Shown here: in pieces, positions 41,871 through 50,120 of the stretch
How the letters are laid out: every line of letters starts with the position of its first letter
How positions within the stretch are numbered: position 1 is the first letter of the stretch
Assembly: GCF_000230735.2 (NCBI RefSeq)
Contig: NC_019962.1
Span: 1,364,001 to 1,428,000 of the forward strand
DNA length: 64,000 nucleotides
Source: Natrinema pellirubrum DSM 15624
GTDB taxonomy: Archaea > Halobacteriota > Halobacteria > Halobacteriales > Natrialbaceae
Direction of reading: 5' to 3'
Notes under the pieces: generated by a model
Told to the model about the DNA's origin: nothing
Database searches by the model: none
What the model saw: only the letters and a program-made list of their open reading frames with translations
Program-made: the position numbers and the translations under genes

Positions 41871-42707
41871 ATGAGAGACCCAGACGGGCTGATCGCCCGA
41901 GCGGGCGTGCGGGGCGATCCGGACCGCGATCAACACTTCCTCGTCGACGATCGGGTACTGGACCGGCTGCCGACCTACCTGGAAGCGATCGATGCGGACA
42001 CGAGTCACCTGCTCGAGATCGGTGGCGGGACGGGCGCGTTGACCGACCGACTGCTCGCGGTCGGCGACGAGGTGACCGTCGTCGAACGCGACCGCGACCT
42101 CGCCGAATTCCTGCGCGAGGAGTTCGCCGACGAGATCGCGGCCGGTGAACTGACCGTGATCGAGGGCGACGCCCTCGCGGTCGACCTCCCCGACTTTACC
42201 GCGTCGGTCTCGAACCTCCCCTACGGCGTCTCGAGCGAGATCGCGTTTCGGCTCTTTCCGGAGAAAAAGCCCCTCGTGTTGATGTTCCAGCAGGAGTTCG
42301 CCGAGCGGATGGTCGCCGAGCCCGGAACGTCGGAGTACGGCCGGCTCTCGGTCTCGAGCCAGCACTACGCCGATGTCGAACTCGTCGAGTCGATCCCCAA
42401 AGAGGCGTTCGACCCACAGCCCGCCGTCCAGAGCGCGGTGGTCCGGGCGGTCCCACGCGAGCCCGACTACACGGTCGCGGACGAGGACTTCTTCCTGCGG
42501 TTCGTCAAGGCCGTCTTCACCCAGCGCCGGAAGACGGTCCGCAATGCGATCCGGAACACGGCCCACATCTCCGGGCTCGGCGAGCCGGACGCGGTCGTCG
42601 AGGCGGCCGACGAGGAACTGCTCCGCAAACGGCCCGACGCGATGGCACCGGCGGAGTTCGCCGTACTGGCCGGGCTCGCGTGGGACGTCGGTGAACCGGA
42701 GACGTAG
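41871..42707 (+). CDS. rsmA: 16S rRNA dimethyladenosine transferase RsmA/KsgA
   Basis: 278-aa SAM-dependent enzyme that dimethylates two adjacent adenosines in helix 45 of 16S rRNA during small-subunit maturation. Motifs: DQHFLVDDRVLDRL at the N-terminus, LLEIGGGTGALTDRLL (SAM, motif I), VVERDRDL, the catalytic SNLPYGVSSEIAF (NLPY), and FDPQPAVQSAVVR. The C-terminal lobe has VKAVFTQRRKTVRNAI. It sits divergent from rpl21e, with mscS following 140 bp downstream. Confidence 0.93.
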   Translation: MRDPDGLIARAGVRGDPDRDQHFLVDDRVLDRLPTYLEAIDADTSHLLEIGGGTGALTDRLLAVGDEVTVVERDRDLAEFLREEFADEIAAGELTVIEGDALAVDLPDFTASVSNLPYGVSSEIAFRLFPEKKPLVLMFQQEFAERMVAEPGTSEYGRLSVSSQHYADVELVESIPKEAFDPQPAVQSAVVRAVPREPDYTVADEDFFLRFVKAVFTQRRKTVRNAIRNTAHISGLGEPDAVVEAADEELLRKRPDAMAPAEFAVLAGLAWDVGEPET

Positions 42708-42847
42708 CCGGGTGCGAGAGCGAGACGTAACGTCGGACGAGGCGGCTCGAGTCGGCCGTTCGGTGGGCCTACAGTGGCCCCGCGACCGGGGCGAAGTAAC
42801 CAACGAATACTCAAAGCTGCACGGCCGAGAACTCGGGAGACGAACGC

Positions 42848-43987
42848 ATGTCTGTACTGACGCGGCTCGACTGGCTCTCGGAAGTGTTTCCGACAGTCCC
42901 GCTTCGGCTCGCGGTGTCCCTCGTCGCAGTCGGGCTCGTCTTCGCCGTCCTGCTCTCGTACCGGCGGCTACACGGGCGCGTGGCCGAGCGAACGCGACCG
43001 CTCTATGCGGACGTCGTCTCAGTGGCAGTACTGATCGGGGCCTGTGCGGTCAGTGCCGGCGTTGTTCTGGGCGTCTGGGACCGCACCGACGAGGTCCGTC
43101 AGCTCTTCGTGGGGCTCGACCCGGGTGGCGACACCGTTCCGCGGGCGGTCTTTTCGTTCATCCTGCTCGTACTGACCGTCATCGTCACGCGGTTCGTCCG
43201 ACGGATCATCGAGGAGGTGATGGACTCGACGGCCGCGGTCACCGAACACCAGCGCCAGATCACCCATCGACTCTCGCAGGTGATCATCTGGACCGTCTCG
43301 CTGGTCGTGATCCTCGGTATCTGGATCGAGGATCTGGGCAGCCTGCTCGTCGGGGCCGGCTTCCTTGGGATCGTGCTGGGCATGGCGGCCCGCCAGACGC
43401 TGGGGACGATGCTGTCGGGGTTCGTCCTGATGTTCGCCCGACCGTTCGAGATCGGTGACTGGATCGAGGTCGAAGGCGACGAGGGGATCGTCACCGACAT
43501 CTCGATCGTCAACACCCGCATCCGGTCGTTCGACGGCGAGTACATCATGATCCCCAACGACGTCATCGCCTCGAGCATGGTGACCAACCGCTCGAAGCGG
43601 GGCCGCCTGCGGATCGAGGTCGAGGTCGGCGTCGACTACGGGACCGACGTGGACCGGGCCGCAAAGCTGGCAGAGGAGGCGCTCGCGGAGGTCGACGAGG
43701 TGCTGACCGCGCCGTCGCCGCAGGTGGTCGGGAAGTCCTTCGGCGACTCGGCGGTGATCCTCGGCGTGCGCTTTTGGATCGACAAGCCGAGCGCCAGACG
43801 CTACTGGACGGCCCGGACCGCCGCCATCGACGCGATCAAGCGAGCCTTCGAGGACGAGGGGATCAAGATCCCGTTCCCGCAGCGGGAACTCTCGGGCCGC
43901 GCCGAGACCGGCGGGTTCCGAATCGCCGACGACGCCGACCGTGAACGGAGCGAGGAACACCGTATGCAAACACCGGAGGAACGATAG
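42848..43987 (+). CDS. mscS: MscS-family mechanosensitive ion channel
   Basis: 379 aa with four N-terminal TM helices and the pore-lining TM3 equivalent (LLVGAGFLGIVLGMAARQTLG). The beta domain follows with RPFEIGDWIEVEGDEGIVTDISIVNTRI, IPNDVIASSMVTN, then the C-terminal alpha-beta vestibule. It opens on hypo-osmotic shock to release solutes, a clear need for a halophile on dilution. Its stop codon abuts the ATG of the HemK-like gene (no gap), so the two are translationally linked. Confidence 0.9.
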   Translation: MSVLTRLDWLSEVFPTVPLRLAVSLVAVGLVFAVLLSYRRLHGRVAERTRPLYADVVSVAVLIGACAVSAGVVLGVWDRTDEVRQLFVGLDPGGDTVPRAVFSFILLVLTVIVTRFVRRIIEEVMDSTAAVTEHQRQITHRLSQVIIWTVSLVVILGIWIEDLGSLLVGAGFLGIVLGMAARQTLGTMLSGFVLMFARPFEIGDWIEVEGDEGIVTDISIVNTRIRSFDGEYIMIPNDVIASSMVTNRSKRGRLRIEVEVGVDYGTDVDRAAKLAEEALAEVDEVLTAPSPQVVGKSFGDSAVILGVRFWIDKPSARRYWTARTAAIDAIKRAFEDEGIKIPFPQRELSGRAETGGFRIADDADRERSEEHRMQTPEER

Positions 43988-44560
43988 ATGGGACTCGAGG
44001 AGCAACGCGACGTCGAAACGGACGTCTACCAACCGGCCGAGGACTCGCAACTACTCGCCGACGCAGTCTGTGAGCGCCTCGAGGGGGCCGAGCGCGTCCT
44101 CGAGGTCGGCACCGGCTCGGGCTTCGTCGCCGGGCGGATCGCCGCCGAAACCGACGCCCGCGTGATCGCGTCGGACCTAAATCCCCACGCCGTCCGGCAA
44201 GCCCGGGGCAAAGGCGTCGAGACGGTACGTGCGGATCTCGTCTCGCCGTTCCGCGACGGCAGTTTCGACGCGGTCGCGTTCAACCCGCCCTACCTGCCGA
44301 CCGATCCGGAAAACGAGTGGGACGATTGGATGGAACACGCCCTCTCCGGCGGCGAGGACGGCCGGGCGGTCATCGATCCGTTCCTCGAGGCGGTCGGGCG
44401 GGTCCTCGCACCCGACGGCAGCGTCTACTTGCTCGTGAGCAGCCTCACCGGCGTCGACGAGGTCGTCGAACAGGCCGGCGAAGCGGGTTTCAGCGCCGTC
44501 GCCGTCGCCGACGAGTCGTTCCCCTTCGAGACGCTGACGGTACTCGAGTTGCTTCGGTAA
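43988..44560 (+). CDS. HemK2/Mtq2-like protein-glutamine N5-methyltransferase
   Basis: 190-aa class I methyltransferase. The N-terminal YQPAEDSQLLADAV is the hallmark of Mtq2/HemK2, VLEVGTGSGFVAGRI binds SAM, and FNPPYLPTDPE (NPPY at 99-102) positions the target glutamine. The archaeal enzyme methylates the GGQ of release factor aRF1, with a Trm112 partner encoded elsewhere. It is immediately downstream of mscS and upstream of the metE pair; in other haloarchaea I recall the same neighbourhood. Confidence 0.88.
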   Translation: MGLEEQRDVETDVYQPAEDSQLLADAVCERLEGAERVLEVGTGSGFVAGRIAAETDARVIASDLNPHAVRQARGKGVETVRADLVSPFRDGSFDAVAFNPPYLPTDPENEWDDWMEHALSGGEDGRAVIDPFLEAVGRVLAPDGSVYLLVSSLTGVDEVVEQAGEAGFSAVAVADESFPFETLTVLELLR

Positions 44561-44706
44561 TCGCGACCGGCGTTCTCCCACTGTGCCGGCTGTTGACGCG
44601 CCCCTTGGAGCGAACGCTCGAGCGTCCGGAAACCCGGGAAAATTACTGTAGTGCATTAGTGTGGATGGAAAATATTAAGCGTCGGTATAGCCTAGTCGGG
44701 GCTACG

Positions 44707-45711
44707 ATGACTGAGTACGTTTCGACCACGCCGGGGCTGTATCCGCTCCCGGACTGGGCGAAAGACGATCTCTCGGATCTCAAGGGACACCAGAAACACG
44801 ACCTCATCAGCGGCGACGAGGGTGAGGAAATCACCGCGGCCTACGAGGAGGCCCGCGAGGAGGTCATCGGCGTCCAGACCGAAGCCGGCCTCGATCGGAT
44901 CGTCGAGGGCCAGCTGCGCTGGGACGACATGCTCGCCCATCCGCTGGCCGTCGCCGACGCCGTCGAGACCCGCGGGATCGTCCGCTACTACGACAACAAC
45001 AACTTCTACCGGGAGCCGGTCGTCACCGACGACCTCGAGCCCACCGGCGACGTCGCCGCGGAACTCGAGGCGGCAACCCAGCTGACGAGCGGCGAGGACC
45101 TGCAGGCCGTCCTCCCCGGTCCGTACTCGCTGTTCGATCTCGCGACCGACGAACAGTACGGCGACGACGCCGACTTCCTCGCCGCGATCGCCGACTTCCT
45201 CGCGGGCGAGGTCGAGACCTTCCCCGATGTCGAGACGCTGTTCTTGCTCGAGCCCTCGCTGGTCGAGTCCGCTCCCGCGGATGGGCTTGACGAACGCGCC
45301 AGCGAGGCGATAGATCAGGTCGCGAGCGCGACCGACGCCGACGTGGTCGTTCAGCCCTACTGGGGCGCACTCGAGGAGAAGGTCTACGCACACCTGCTCG
45401 ACGCCGATATCGACGCGGTCGGCTTCGACTTCGTCGCGAACCAGGACGACAACGTCTACAACCTCCAAGAGTACGGCGCGACCGACGACGTCGCGCTCGG
45501 GCTCGCCGACGGCCAGAACACGCTCGTCGAGGACCCCGAAGCGATCCGTGACCGGGTCGAGTGGGTCGAGGGCCAGCTCGGGGTCACCGACTTCGAGACG
45601 GTCTACCTGACGACCAACACCGAGACGTTCTACCTGCCCTACGGCAAGTACGTGGAGAAACTCGAGGTCCTTGCCGAAGCCGCGGACCTCGCGGAGGTGA
45701 CCGCAGCATGA
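44707..45711 (+). CDS. MetE-like methionine synthase, N-terminal-type subunit
   Basis: 334 aa starting MTEYVSTTPGLYPLPDWAKDD. It is a UROD/MetE-like TIM barrel (LRWDDMLAHPLAVAD, LPGPYSLFDLATDE, LLEPSLVESAPADG, VQPYWGALEEKVY). It lacks the His-x-Cys zinc ligands present in the next gene, so it resembles the non-catalytic half of split archaeal methionine synthases. A TATA-like TATTAA at 44673-44678 gives a start at 44707 with a short leader. Its stop overlaps the next gene's ATG (ATGA), so the two products probably form a complex. Confidence 0.83.
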   Translation: MTEYVSTTPGLYPLPDWAKDDLSDLKGHQKHDLISGDEGEEITAAYEEAREEVIGVQTEAGLDRIVEGQLRWDDMLAHPLAVADAVETRGIVRYYDNNNFYREPVVTDDLEPTGDVAAELEAATQLTSGEDLQAVLPGPYSLFDLATDEQYGDDADFLAAIADFLAGEVETFPDVETLFLLEPSLVESAPADGLDERASEAIDQVASATDADVVVQPYWGALEEKVYAHLLDADIDAVGFDFVANQDDNVYNLQEYGATDDVALGLADGQNTLVEDPEAIRDRVEWVEGQLGVTDFETVYLTTNTETFYLPYGKYVEKLEVLAEAADLAEVTAA

Positions 45712-46781
45712 CCAACGAGAACAAAGATCAGTTCCGACCGGCCGACCACGAGAACGACCACTTCCTGCTGACGACCGTCGTCGGCTCCTACCCCAAGCCC
45801 AAGTGGCTCAACCGCGCGAAGGACCGCTTCGAGGACGAGGACAGCGACTTCGACGAGGACAACTGGCAGGAAGCCAAAGACGACGCCGCCCGCCTGATTA
45901 CGGCCGAACACGAACGCGCCGGCTTGGACGTCGTCGTCGACGGCGAAATGCGGCGCAACGAGATGGTCGAGTTCTTCGCCGACCGGATCGAGGGCTACGA
46001 GTTCAACGGCCCCGTCAAGGTCTGGGGCCACAACTACTTCGACAAGCCAAGCGTCGTCAGCGAGGTCGAGTACGACGACTCCTGGCTCGTCGACGAGTAC
46101 GAGTTCACCGCCGACGCCACCGACCGACCGGTCAAGGTCCCGATCACGGGCCCCTACACGCTCGCGAACTGGTCCTTTAACGAGGCCTACGAGGACGACG
46201 ACGAACTCACCCTCGAGCTGGCTGACCTCGTCAACGAGGAGATCGAGAAGCTCGTCGACGCCGGCGCGCGCTACATCCAGATCGACGAGCCCGCGCTCGC
46301 GACCACGCCGGACGACCACGCCATCGTCGGCGAGGCGCTGGAACACATCGTCGCCGACATCCCCGAGGAGGTCCGTATCGGCCTCCACGTCTGTTACGGC
46401 GACTACTCCCGGATCTACCCCGAGATCCTCGAGTTCCCCGTCGACGAGTTCGACCTCGAGCTTGCAAACGGCGACTACGAACAGCTGGACGTCTTCAAGG
46501 ACCCCGAGTTCTCGAAGGACCTGGCGCTGGGCGTCACCGACGCCCACGTCGCCGAGGTCGAATCGGTCGAGCAGATCGAGGAAAACATTTTGAAGGGGCT
46601 CGAGGTCGTCCCGCCGGAGCAACTCGTCGTCTCGCCGGACTGCGGCGTGAAGCTGCTGCCGCGTGACGTCGCCTACGGTAAGATGGCGAACATGGTGCAG
46701 GCGGCCCGCAACGTCGAGGAAGACCTCGACGAGGGCAACATCGATATCGAGCGCGGCGCGCCGACGCCGGCCGACGACTGA
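45708..46781 (+). CDS. metE: Cobalamin-independent methionine synthase, catalytic subunit (MetE-like)
   Basis: 357 aa. The opening TTVVGSYPKPKWL, IDEPAL around Glu194, LHVCYGD (His227, Cys229) and SPDCGVKLLPR (Cys312) form the zinc and homocysteine site of MetE C-terminal domains. Archaeal core MetE uses methylcobalamin or a small methyl carrier rather than the triglutamyl folate. It overlaps the preceding MetE-like gene by 4 nt. This catalyses the last step of methionine synthesis and pairs functionally with metB at 37.3 kb. Confidence 0.9.
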   Translation: MTNENKDQFRPADHENDHFLLTTVVGSYPKPKWLNRAKDRFEDEDSDFDEDNWQEAKDDAARLITAEHERAGLDVVVDGEMRRNEMVEFFADRIEGYEFNGPVKVWGHNYFDKPSVVSEVEYDDSWLVDEYEFTADATDRPVKVPITGPYTLANWSFNEAYEDDDELTLELADLVNEEIEKLVDAGARYIQIDEPALATTPDDHAIVGEALEHIVADIPEEVRIGLHVCYGDYSRIYPEILEFPVDEFDLELANGDYEQLDVFKDPEFSKDLALGVTDAHVAEVESVEQIEENILKGLEVVPPEQLVVSPDCGVKLLPRDVAYGKMANMVQAARNVEEDLDEGNIDIERGAPTPADD

Positions 46782-46864
46782 CACCTCGGCCGAACCGCGC
46801 CCCGTCTGTTTCCGCCGTCTCTCGTCCAGTCGAGGCCACCGGCATGGATCTCCGACCCTTCCGA

Positions 46865-47458
46865 TCAGGGGAGATCGATACCGGTGAGCCCCTCACTGCT
46901 CCCGACGACGATCGTCCCATCGCGGCGCACGACGATCCCGTAGCCGAACAGGGTCAGCTCGAAGACCACGTCATTGGCCTCTCCTCCGTCGCTCCTGAGC
47001 GGTTCCTCGACGGCGAACGTGGCCGATTCGATCCCCGGCGCGTCGTCCACGATCGCCGCGAGCGTCGCGGGCGGCACGTCCCGGATCGCACCCTCGACGG
47101 TAAACGCGAGGACGTCGGGTCGCACGTCGGCCCCGTCGGGGTCGTCGTTCGCCGACGGCCGGAGCGCGTCGACCCCGTCCGTGATATCGTCCGGGTCCGG
47201 CGTCGCGACGCCGACGTCGACGTCCTCGAGCCGGAGCGCCGCCGACGCCGTCAGATCGATCTCGACGGGATCGCCGTCGGCCGACACGGCGATGCGGACG
47301 GGGTTCAACGTCGCGCCTTCGAACTGGGCGAGCAGCGCCTCGGTCATCGTCAGTCGCCCACGCAGCGTAAACTCGAGTCGGTCGGGCGGGACCGTTTCGA
47401 CGGCGTTCGCCGTCAGTCTGATGCTCTCGGCGTCGGCGAGCCGGACTGTGACACTCAT
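46865..47458 (-). CDS. Conserved haloarchaeal protein of unknown function
   Basis: 197 aa starting MSVTVRLADAESIRLTANAVE. It is mostly beta-strand and acidic, with Asp-rich turns (LEDVDVGVATPDPDDITDGV) and a C-terminal GYGIVVRRDGTIVVGSS hairpin. There are no TM segments, signal peptide or Cys clusters. I do not recognise it. Its codon usage is that of its neighbours. It is divergent from the Gfo/Idh gene (114 bp), with which it may share a regulatory region. Confidence 0.7.
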   Translation of the reverse strand: MSVTVRLADAESIRLTANAVETVPPDRLEFTLRGRLTMTEALLAQFEGATLNPVRIAVSADGDPVEIDLTASAALRLEDVDVGVATPDPDDITDGVDALRPSANDDPDGADVRPDVLAFTVEGAIRDVPPATLAAIVDDAPGIESATFAVEEPLRSDGGEANDVVFELTLFGYGIVVRRDGTIVVGSSEGLTGIDLP

Positions 47459-47572
47459 GCACCCGGTACGGGACGGATCGAGGAAACCGTATCGTGCGGC
47501 GTGGAAGTAATCGGTCCCGTCACTGCCGACCCACGGCAAAGCGCTAACTATCGGGCCGATGAACGGCCGTCC

Positions 47573-48748
47573 ATGACTCTCGAGGTCGGCGTCCTCGGCT
47601 ATCGGTTCATGGGGAAAGCACACGCGAACGCGATGGCGCGGCTCCCGATGTTCTTCCCCGACGCACCGGCGATCGAACGCAGCGTGCTGGTCGGCCGCGA
47701 CGAGGACGCACTGGAAGACGCCGCCGAACGGCTCGGCTTCGACTCGATCGCAACTGACTGGCGCGACGTCGTCGCCGACGTCGACGTCTTCTACAACCTC
47801 GGCCCGAACCACGTTCACGCCGAGCCGTCGATCGCCGCCCTCGAGGCTGGGACGCCGGTCTTCTGCGAGAAACCGCTCGCGCCGACGCTGGACGACGCCG
47901 AGGCGATGGCCACAGCGGCTAGCGAAGCCGGCGACGACGTGCCCGCCGGCTGTGCGTTCAACTACCGGTTCGTGCCCGCGATCCAGTACGCCAAGACGTT
48001 GCTCGAGGCGGGCGACCTCGGTGAGATCCATCACGTTCGCGGGCAGTACTTACAGGATTGGCTGGTCGATCCCGACGCGCCGTGGTCGTGGCGTAACGAC
48101 GAAGAAATGGCCGGGTCGGGGGCGCTGGGCGACCTCGGGGCGCACACCGTCGACCTCCTGCGCTTTCTCGTAGGTGAGGACGACCTCGCGGGCGAAATCG
48201 AGCGGGTCAGCGGCCACCTGGAGACGTTCGTCGAGGAACGGCCGGTCGAAGGGAGCGAGGCTCCGGCGGAGCCTCGAGAGAACGAAGACGGCGACGCCGT
48301 CGAGGACGACGAAACCCGCCCCGTCACCGTCGACGACGCCTACACCGCCCAACTCGCGTTCGCAAACGGTGCGATGGGCACCCTCGAGGGGTCGCGCTTC
48401 GCGACGGGGCACAAGAACGACCACACCATCGAGATCCACGGCTCGAGGGGAAGCCTGCGGTTCTCGATCGAGCGGTTGAACGAACTCGAGGTCCTCCGGG
48501 CGGGCGATCGGGGCTACGAGACGATCCTCGTCACGGACGAGGACGACCCCTACGTCGACCACTGGTGGCCGCCGGGCCACGTGCTGGGCTGGGAACACAC
48601 CTTCGTCCACGAGAACTACGAGTTCCTGAGTGCGGTCGCGGACGGCGAGTCGTTCGCGCCGAATTTCGCGGATGGGCTCGCCGCTCAGCGAGTTCTCGAC
48701 GCGATCGAACGCAGCGACGAGCGGGGGGAATGGGTCGCGCTCGAGTGA
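47573..48748 (+). CDS. Gfo/Idh/MocA-family oxidoreductase
   Basis: 391 aa. The N-terminal Rossmann domain starts VGVLGYRFMGKAHANA; the family motif EKPLAPTLDDAE (Glu-Lys-Pro) and the GDLGAHTVDLLRFLVG His mark the active site at the junction with the C-terminal alpha-beta domain. It probably oxidises an inositol, sugar or sugar-derived alcohol with NAD(P). An acidic loop at about residues 222-248 is encoded by a perfect 9-bp palindrome with flanking low-complexity sequence (48256-48276). The start at 47573 (MTLEVGVLG) is the natural N-terminus. Confidence 0.88.
   Translation: MTLEVGVLGYRFMGKAHANAMARLPMFFPDAPAIERSVLVGRDEDALEDAAERLGFDSIATDWRDVVADVDVFYNLGPNHVHAEPSIAALEAGTPVFCEKPLAPTLDDAEAMATAASEAGDDVPAGCAFNYRFVPAIQYAKTLLEAGDLGEIHHVRGQYLQDWLVDPDAPWSWRNDEEMAGSGALGDLGAHTVDLLRFLVGEDDLAGEIERVSGHLETFVEERPVEGSEAPAEPRENEDGDAVEDDETRPVTVDDAYTAQLAFANGAMGTLEGSRFATGHKNDHTIEIHGSRGSLRFSIERLNELEVLRAGDRGYETILVTDEDDPYVDHWWPPGHVLGWEHTFVHENYEFLSAVADGESFAPNFADGLAAQRVLDAIERSDERGEWVALE
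48256..48276. repeat. Perfect 9-bp palindrome inside the Gfo/Idh gene
   Basis: CGAGGCTCC (48256-48264) and GGAGCCTCG (48268-48276) with loop GGC. It encodes part of an acidic surface loop (SEAPAEPRE). Same 3-nt-loop design as the hairpins at 17.3, 21.5 and 55.7 kb. Confidence 0.5.
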
Positions 48749-48839
48749 GTTCGGCCCCGGTCGGTTCCGCGTGCGATTCGGGAGGCGGTCGGACTCGAGA
48801 GAGGCACGTTGTGTTTTGGGTCAGGCCGCCACAGACGAC

Positions 48840-49160
48840 GTGCGGTGGCGCACGCTGTCGACTGCTCGAGTGAGAACGAGAGCAGTCGACGATACCGTGC
48901 GAGGGATGAGTGAACGCCGCCAGGCGTGAACGAATCGGTTGGGGAGGGTGTGGAGACGCCGTGCAGCCACGATAGCAGAACGACCCTGTTCTTCCCACCA
49001 TCGCAGTCGATACGGACGTCCCTGCTATCGTGGCAACGGGGAATGGCCACGTCCTCCCCAGCCGATTCGCTCTCTCCGTTCAGTCGGTCGCTCATCCCTC
49101 GCGCAGCGTCGTGTCGCGGTTCGTTACTCACTCACCGCGACACAGCGCGCGCCACCGCAC
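48840..49160. repeat. Large structured inverted repeat (2 x 139 bp, 43-bp centre)
   Basis: Left arm 48840-48978 and right arm 49022-49160 are both 139 bp and imperfect reverse complements: identical at the outer GTGCGGTGGCG and inner CCACGATAGCAG ends, diverged in between with small indels. Each arm carries its own hairpin 15-18 nt inside its outer edge: left stem GTCGACTGCTC (48857-48867/48880-48890), right stem GTGTCGCGG (49111-49119/49135-49143). The stems differ in sequence but both pair perfectly, and the loops share GAGTGAG and AACGA. It fills most of a 552-bp gap; no convincing ORF. Possibly a non-autonomous mobile element or structured RNA. Confidence 0.7.
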
Positions 49161-49300
49161 ACCGTGTGGTCGGTTCGGCACGAGACGTCGCCCGGGGGCT
49201 TCGAAACCGGCAGTTCGAATCGTCCGCCGACGACCTGCGTAACTCGAGCGGCCGACCGAGTTCGCAACGTATTCGCCGTGGCACCACCTCACACTGATCG

Positions 49301-49693
49301 ATGGCGGCCTACGAGACGACGATCGACGTCAGGACCGACGACCTCGGGCGCAGCGGCCACGTCAACAACTCGAAGTTCGTCGCTTACACCGACCTCGCGC
49401 GGGACCGCTACCTCGCGAGCCACGGCTACGGCCCTGACGACCTCGATCATCTGGTCGTCCGCCTCGAGGTCGAGTACGAGCGGGCGCTCGCGTCGCTGGC
49501 CCCGGTTACCGTCGGAATCGACGTGACCGACGTCGGCGAGACGAGTGTCACCCTCGAGTACGAACTCCGGGACGCGGAGGGGGTCGTCGCGACGGTCACC
49601 ACGGTGGCCGTCACGGTCGACGCGGACGGCCCGACGCCGCTCCCGGACGCGCTGCGCGAGGCGGTGGTGGCCGACCTCGAGGGAACGACCTGA
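49301..49693 (+). CDS. Hotdog-fold acyl-CoA thioesterase (4HBT)
   Basis: 130 aa. RTDDLGRSGHVNNSKFVAYTDLARDRYL is the 4-hydroxybenzoyl-CoA thioesterase motif: the catalytic Asp usually lies in D-xxG-HVNN, here DDLGRSGHVNN. LEVEYERALASLAPVTVG and the later strands complete one hotdog domain. It hydrolyses an acyl-CoA, chain length unknown. A weak TATA (GTATTC near 49268) supports the ATG at 49301. Confidence 0.87.
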   Translation: MAAYETTIDVRTDDLGRSGHVNNSKFVAYTDLARDRYLASHGYGPDDLDHLVVRLEVEYERALASLAPVTVGIDVTDVGETSVTLEYELRDAEGVVATVTTVAVTVDADGPTPLPDALREAVVADLEGTT

Positions 49694-49732
49694 TACCGGC
49701 CACTGCGGGGCTCGATTGGTTTGTGGCCCGTC

Positions 49733-49990
49733 TCAGCGGTGACTATCGCTCTCGATCGTCCCGACCGTGTGGATCTCGTCGTAGCGGACACTGCCTGCAT
49801 CGAGCGACTGGCCGTCGATCTCGAGATAGCCCGGTTCGAACCCGGTCACGTCGCCGACGACATCGGTCCCGTGGTCCTCGGTCCGTTCCTCGCTCCGGAC
49901 CGCGACGGTGTCACCGATCTCGAGGTGGTCCTGCACGAGGGCTTTGATGCGATCCGTGTCGGCGTCCGAGGGAATCGTCAGGTCGGTCAT
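49733..49990 (-). CDS. Small acidic haloarchaeal protein, function unknown
   Basis: 85 aa starting MTDLTIPSDADTDRIKALVQ. A helix (IKALVQDHL) is followed by beta-strands with IGDTVAVRSEE, DVVGDVTGFEPGYLEIDG and SVRYDEIHTVGTIES, resembling a small SH3/KOW-like barrel. No motif allows a function. Haloarchaeal codon use and a clean ATG support it as real. It is divergent from the HD-domain gene. Confidence 0.65.
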   Translation of the reverse strand: MTDLTIPSDADTDRIKALVQDHLEIGDTVAVRSEERTEDHGTDVVGDVTGFEPGYLEIDGQSLDAGSVRYDEIHTVGTIESDSHR

Positions 49991-50120
49991 CGTCCGTCGA
50001 GACGCCGACGGCCACGCGGGTAGTCGTTACACCGGTATTCGCAACCCCGCTTGCGGCGTCCGGGCGGCTGTCGGGGGCCGGACGACCGTTTTTGTACGTT
50101 CGGGCCGAACTCTCGCGCCA

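Noticed and set aside
48685-49131. 148-codon minus-strand frame inside the large inverted repeat
   Set aside because: Composition follows the repeat. The arms have indels relative to each other that are not multiples of three, arguing against coding.
49205-49240. GTTCGAATC stretch resembling a tRNA T-loop
   Set aside because: Flanking bases do not form a T-stem and no acceptor, D or anticodon arms fit.
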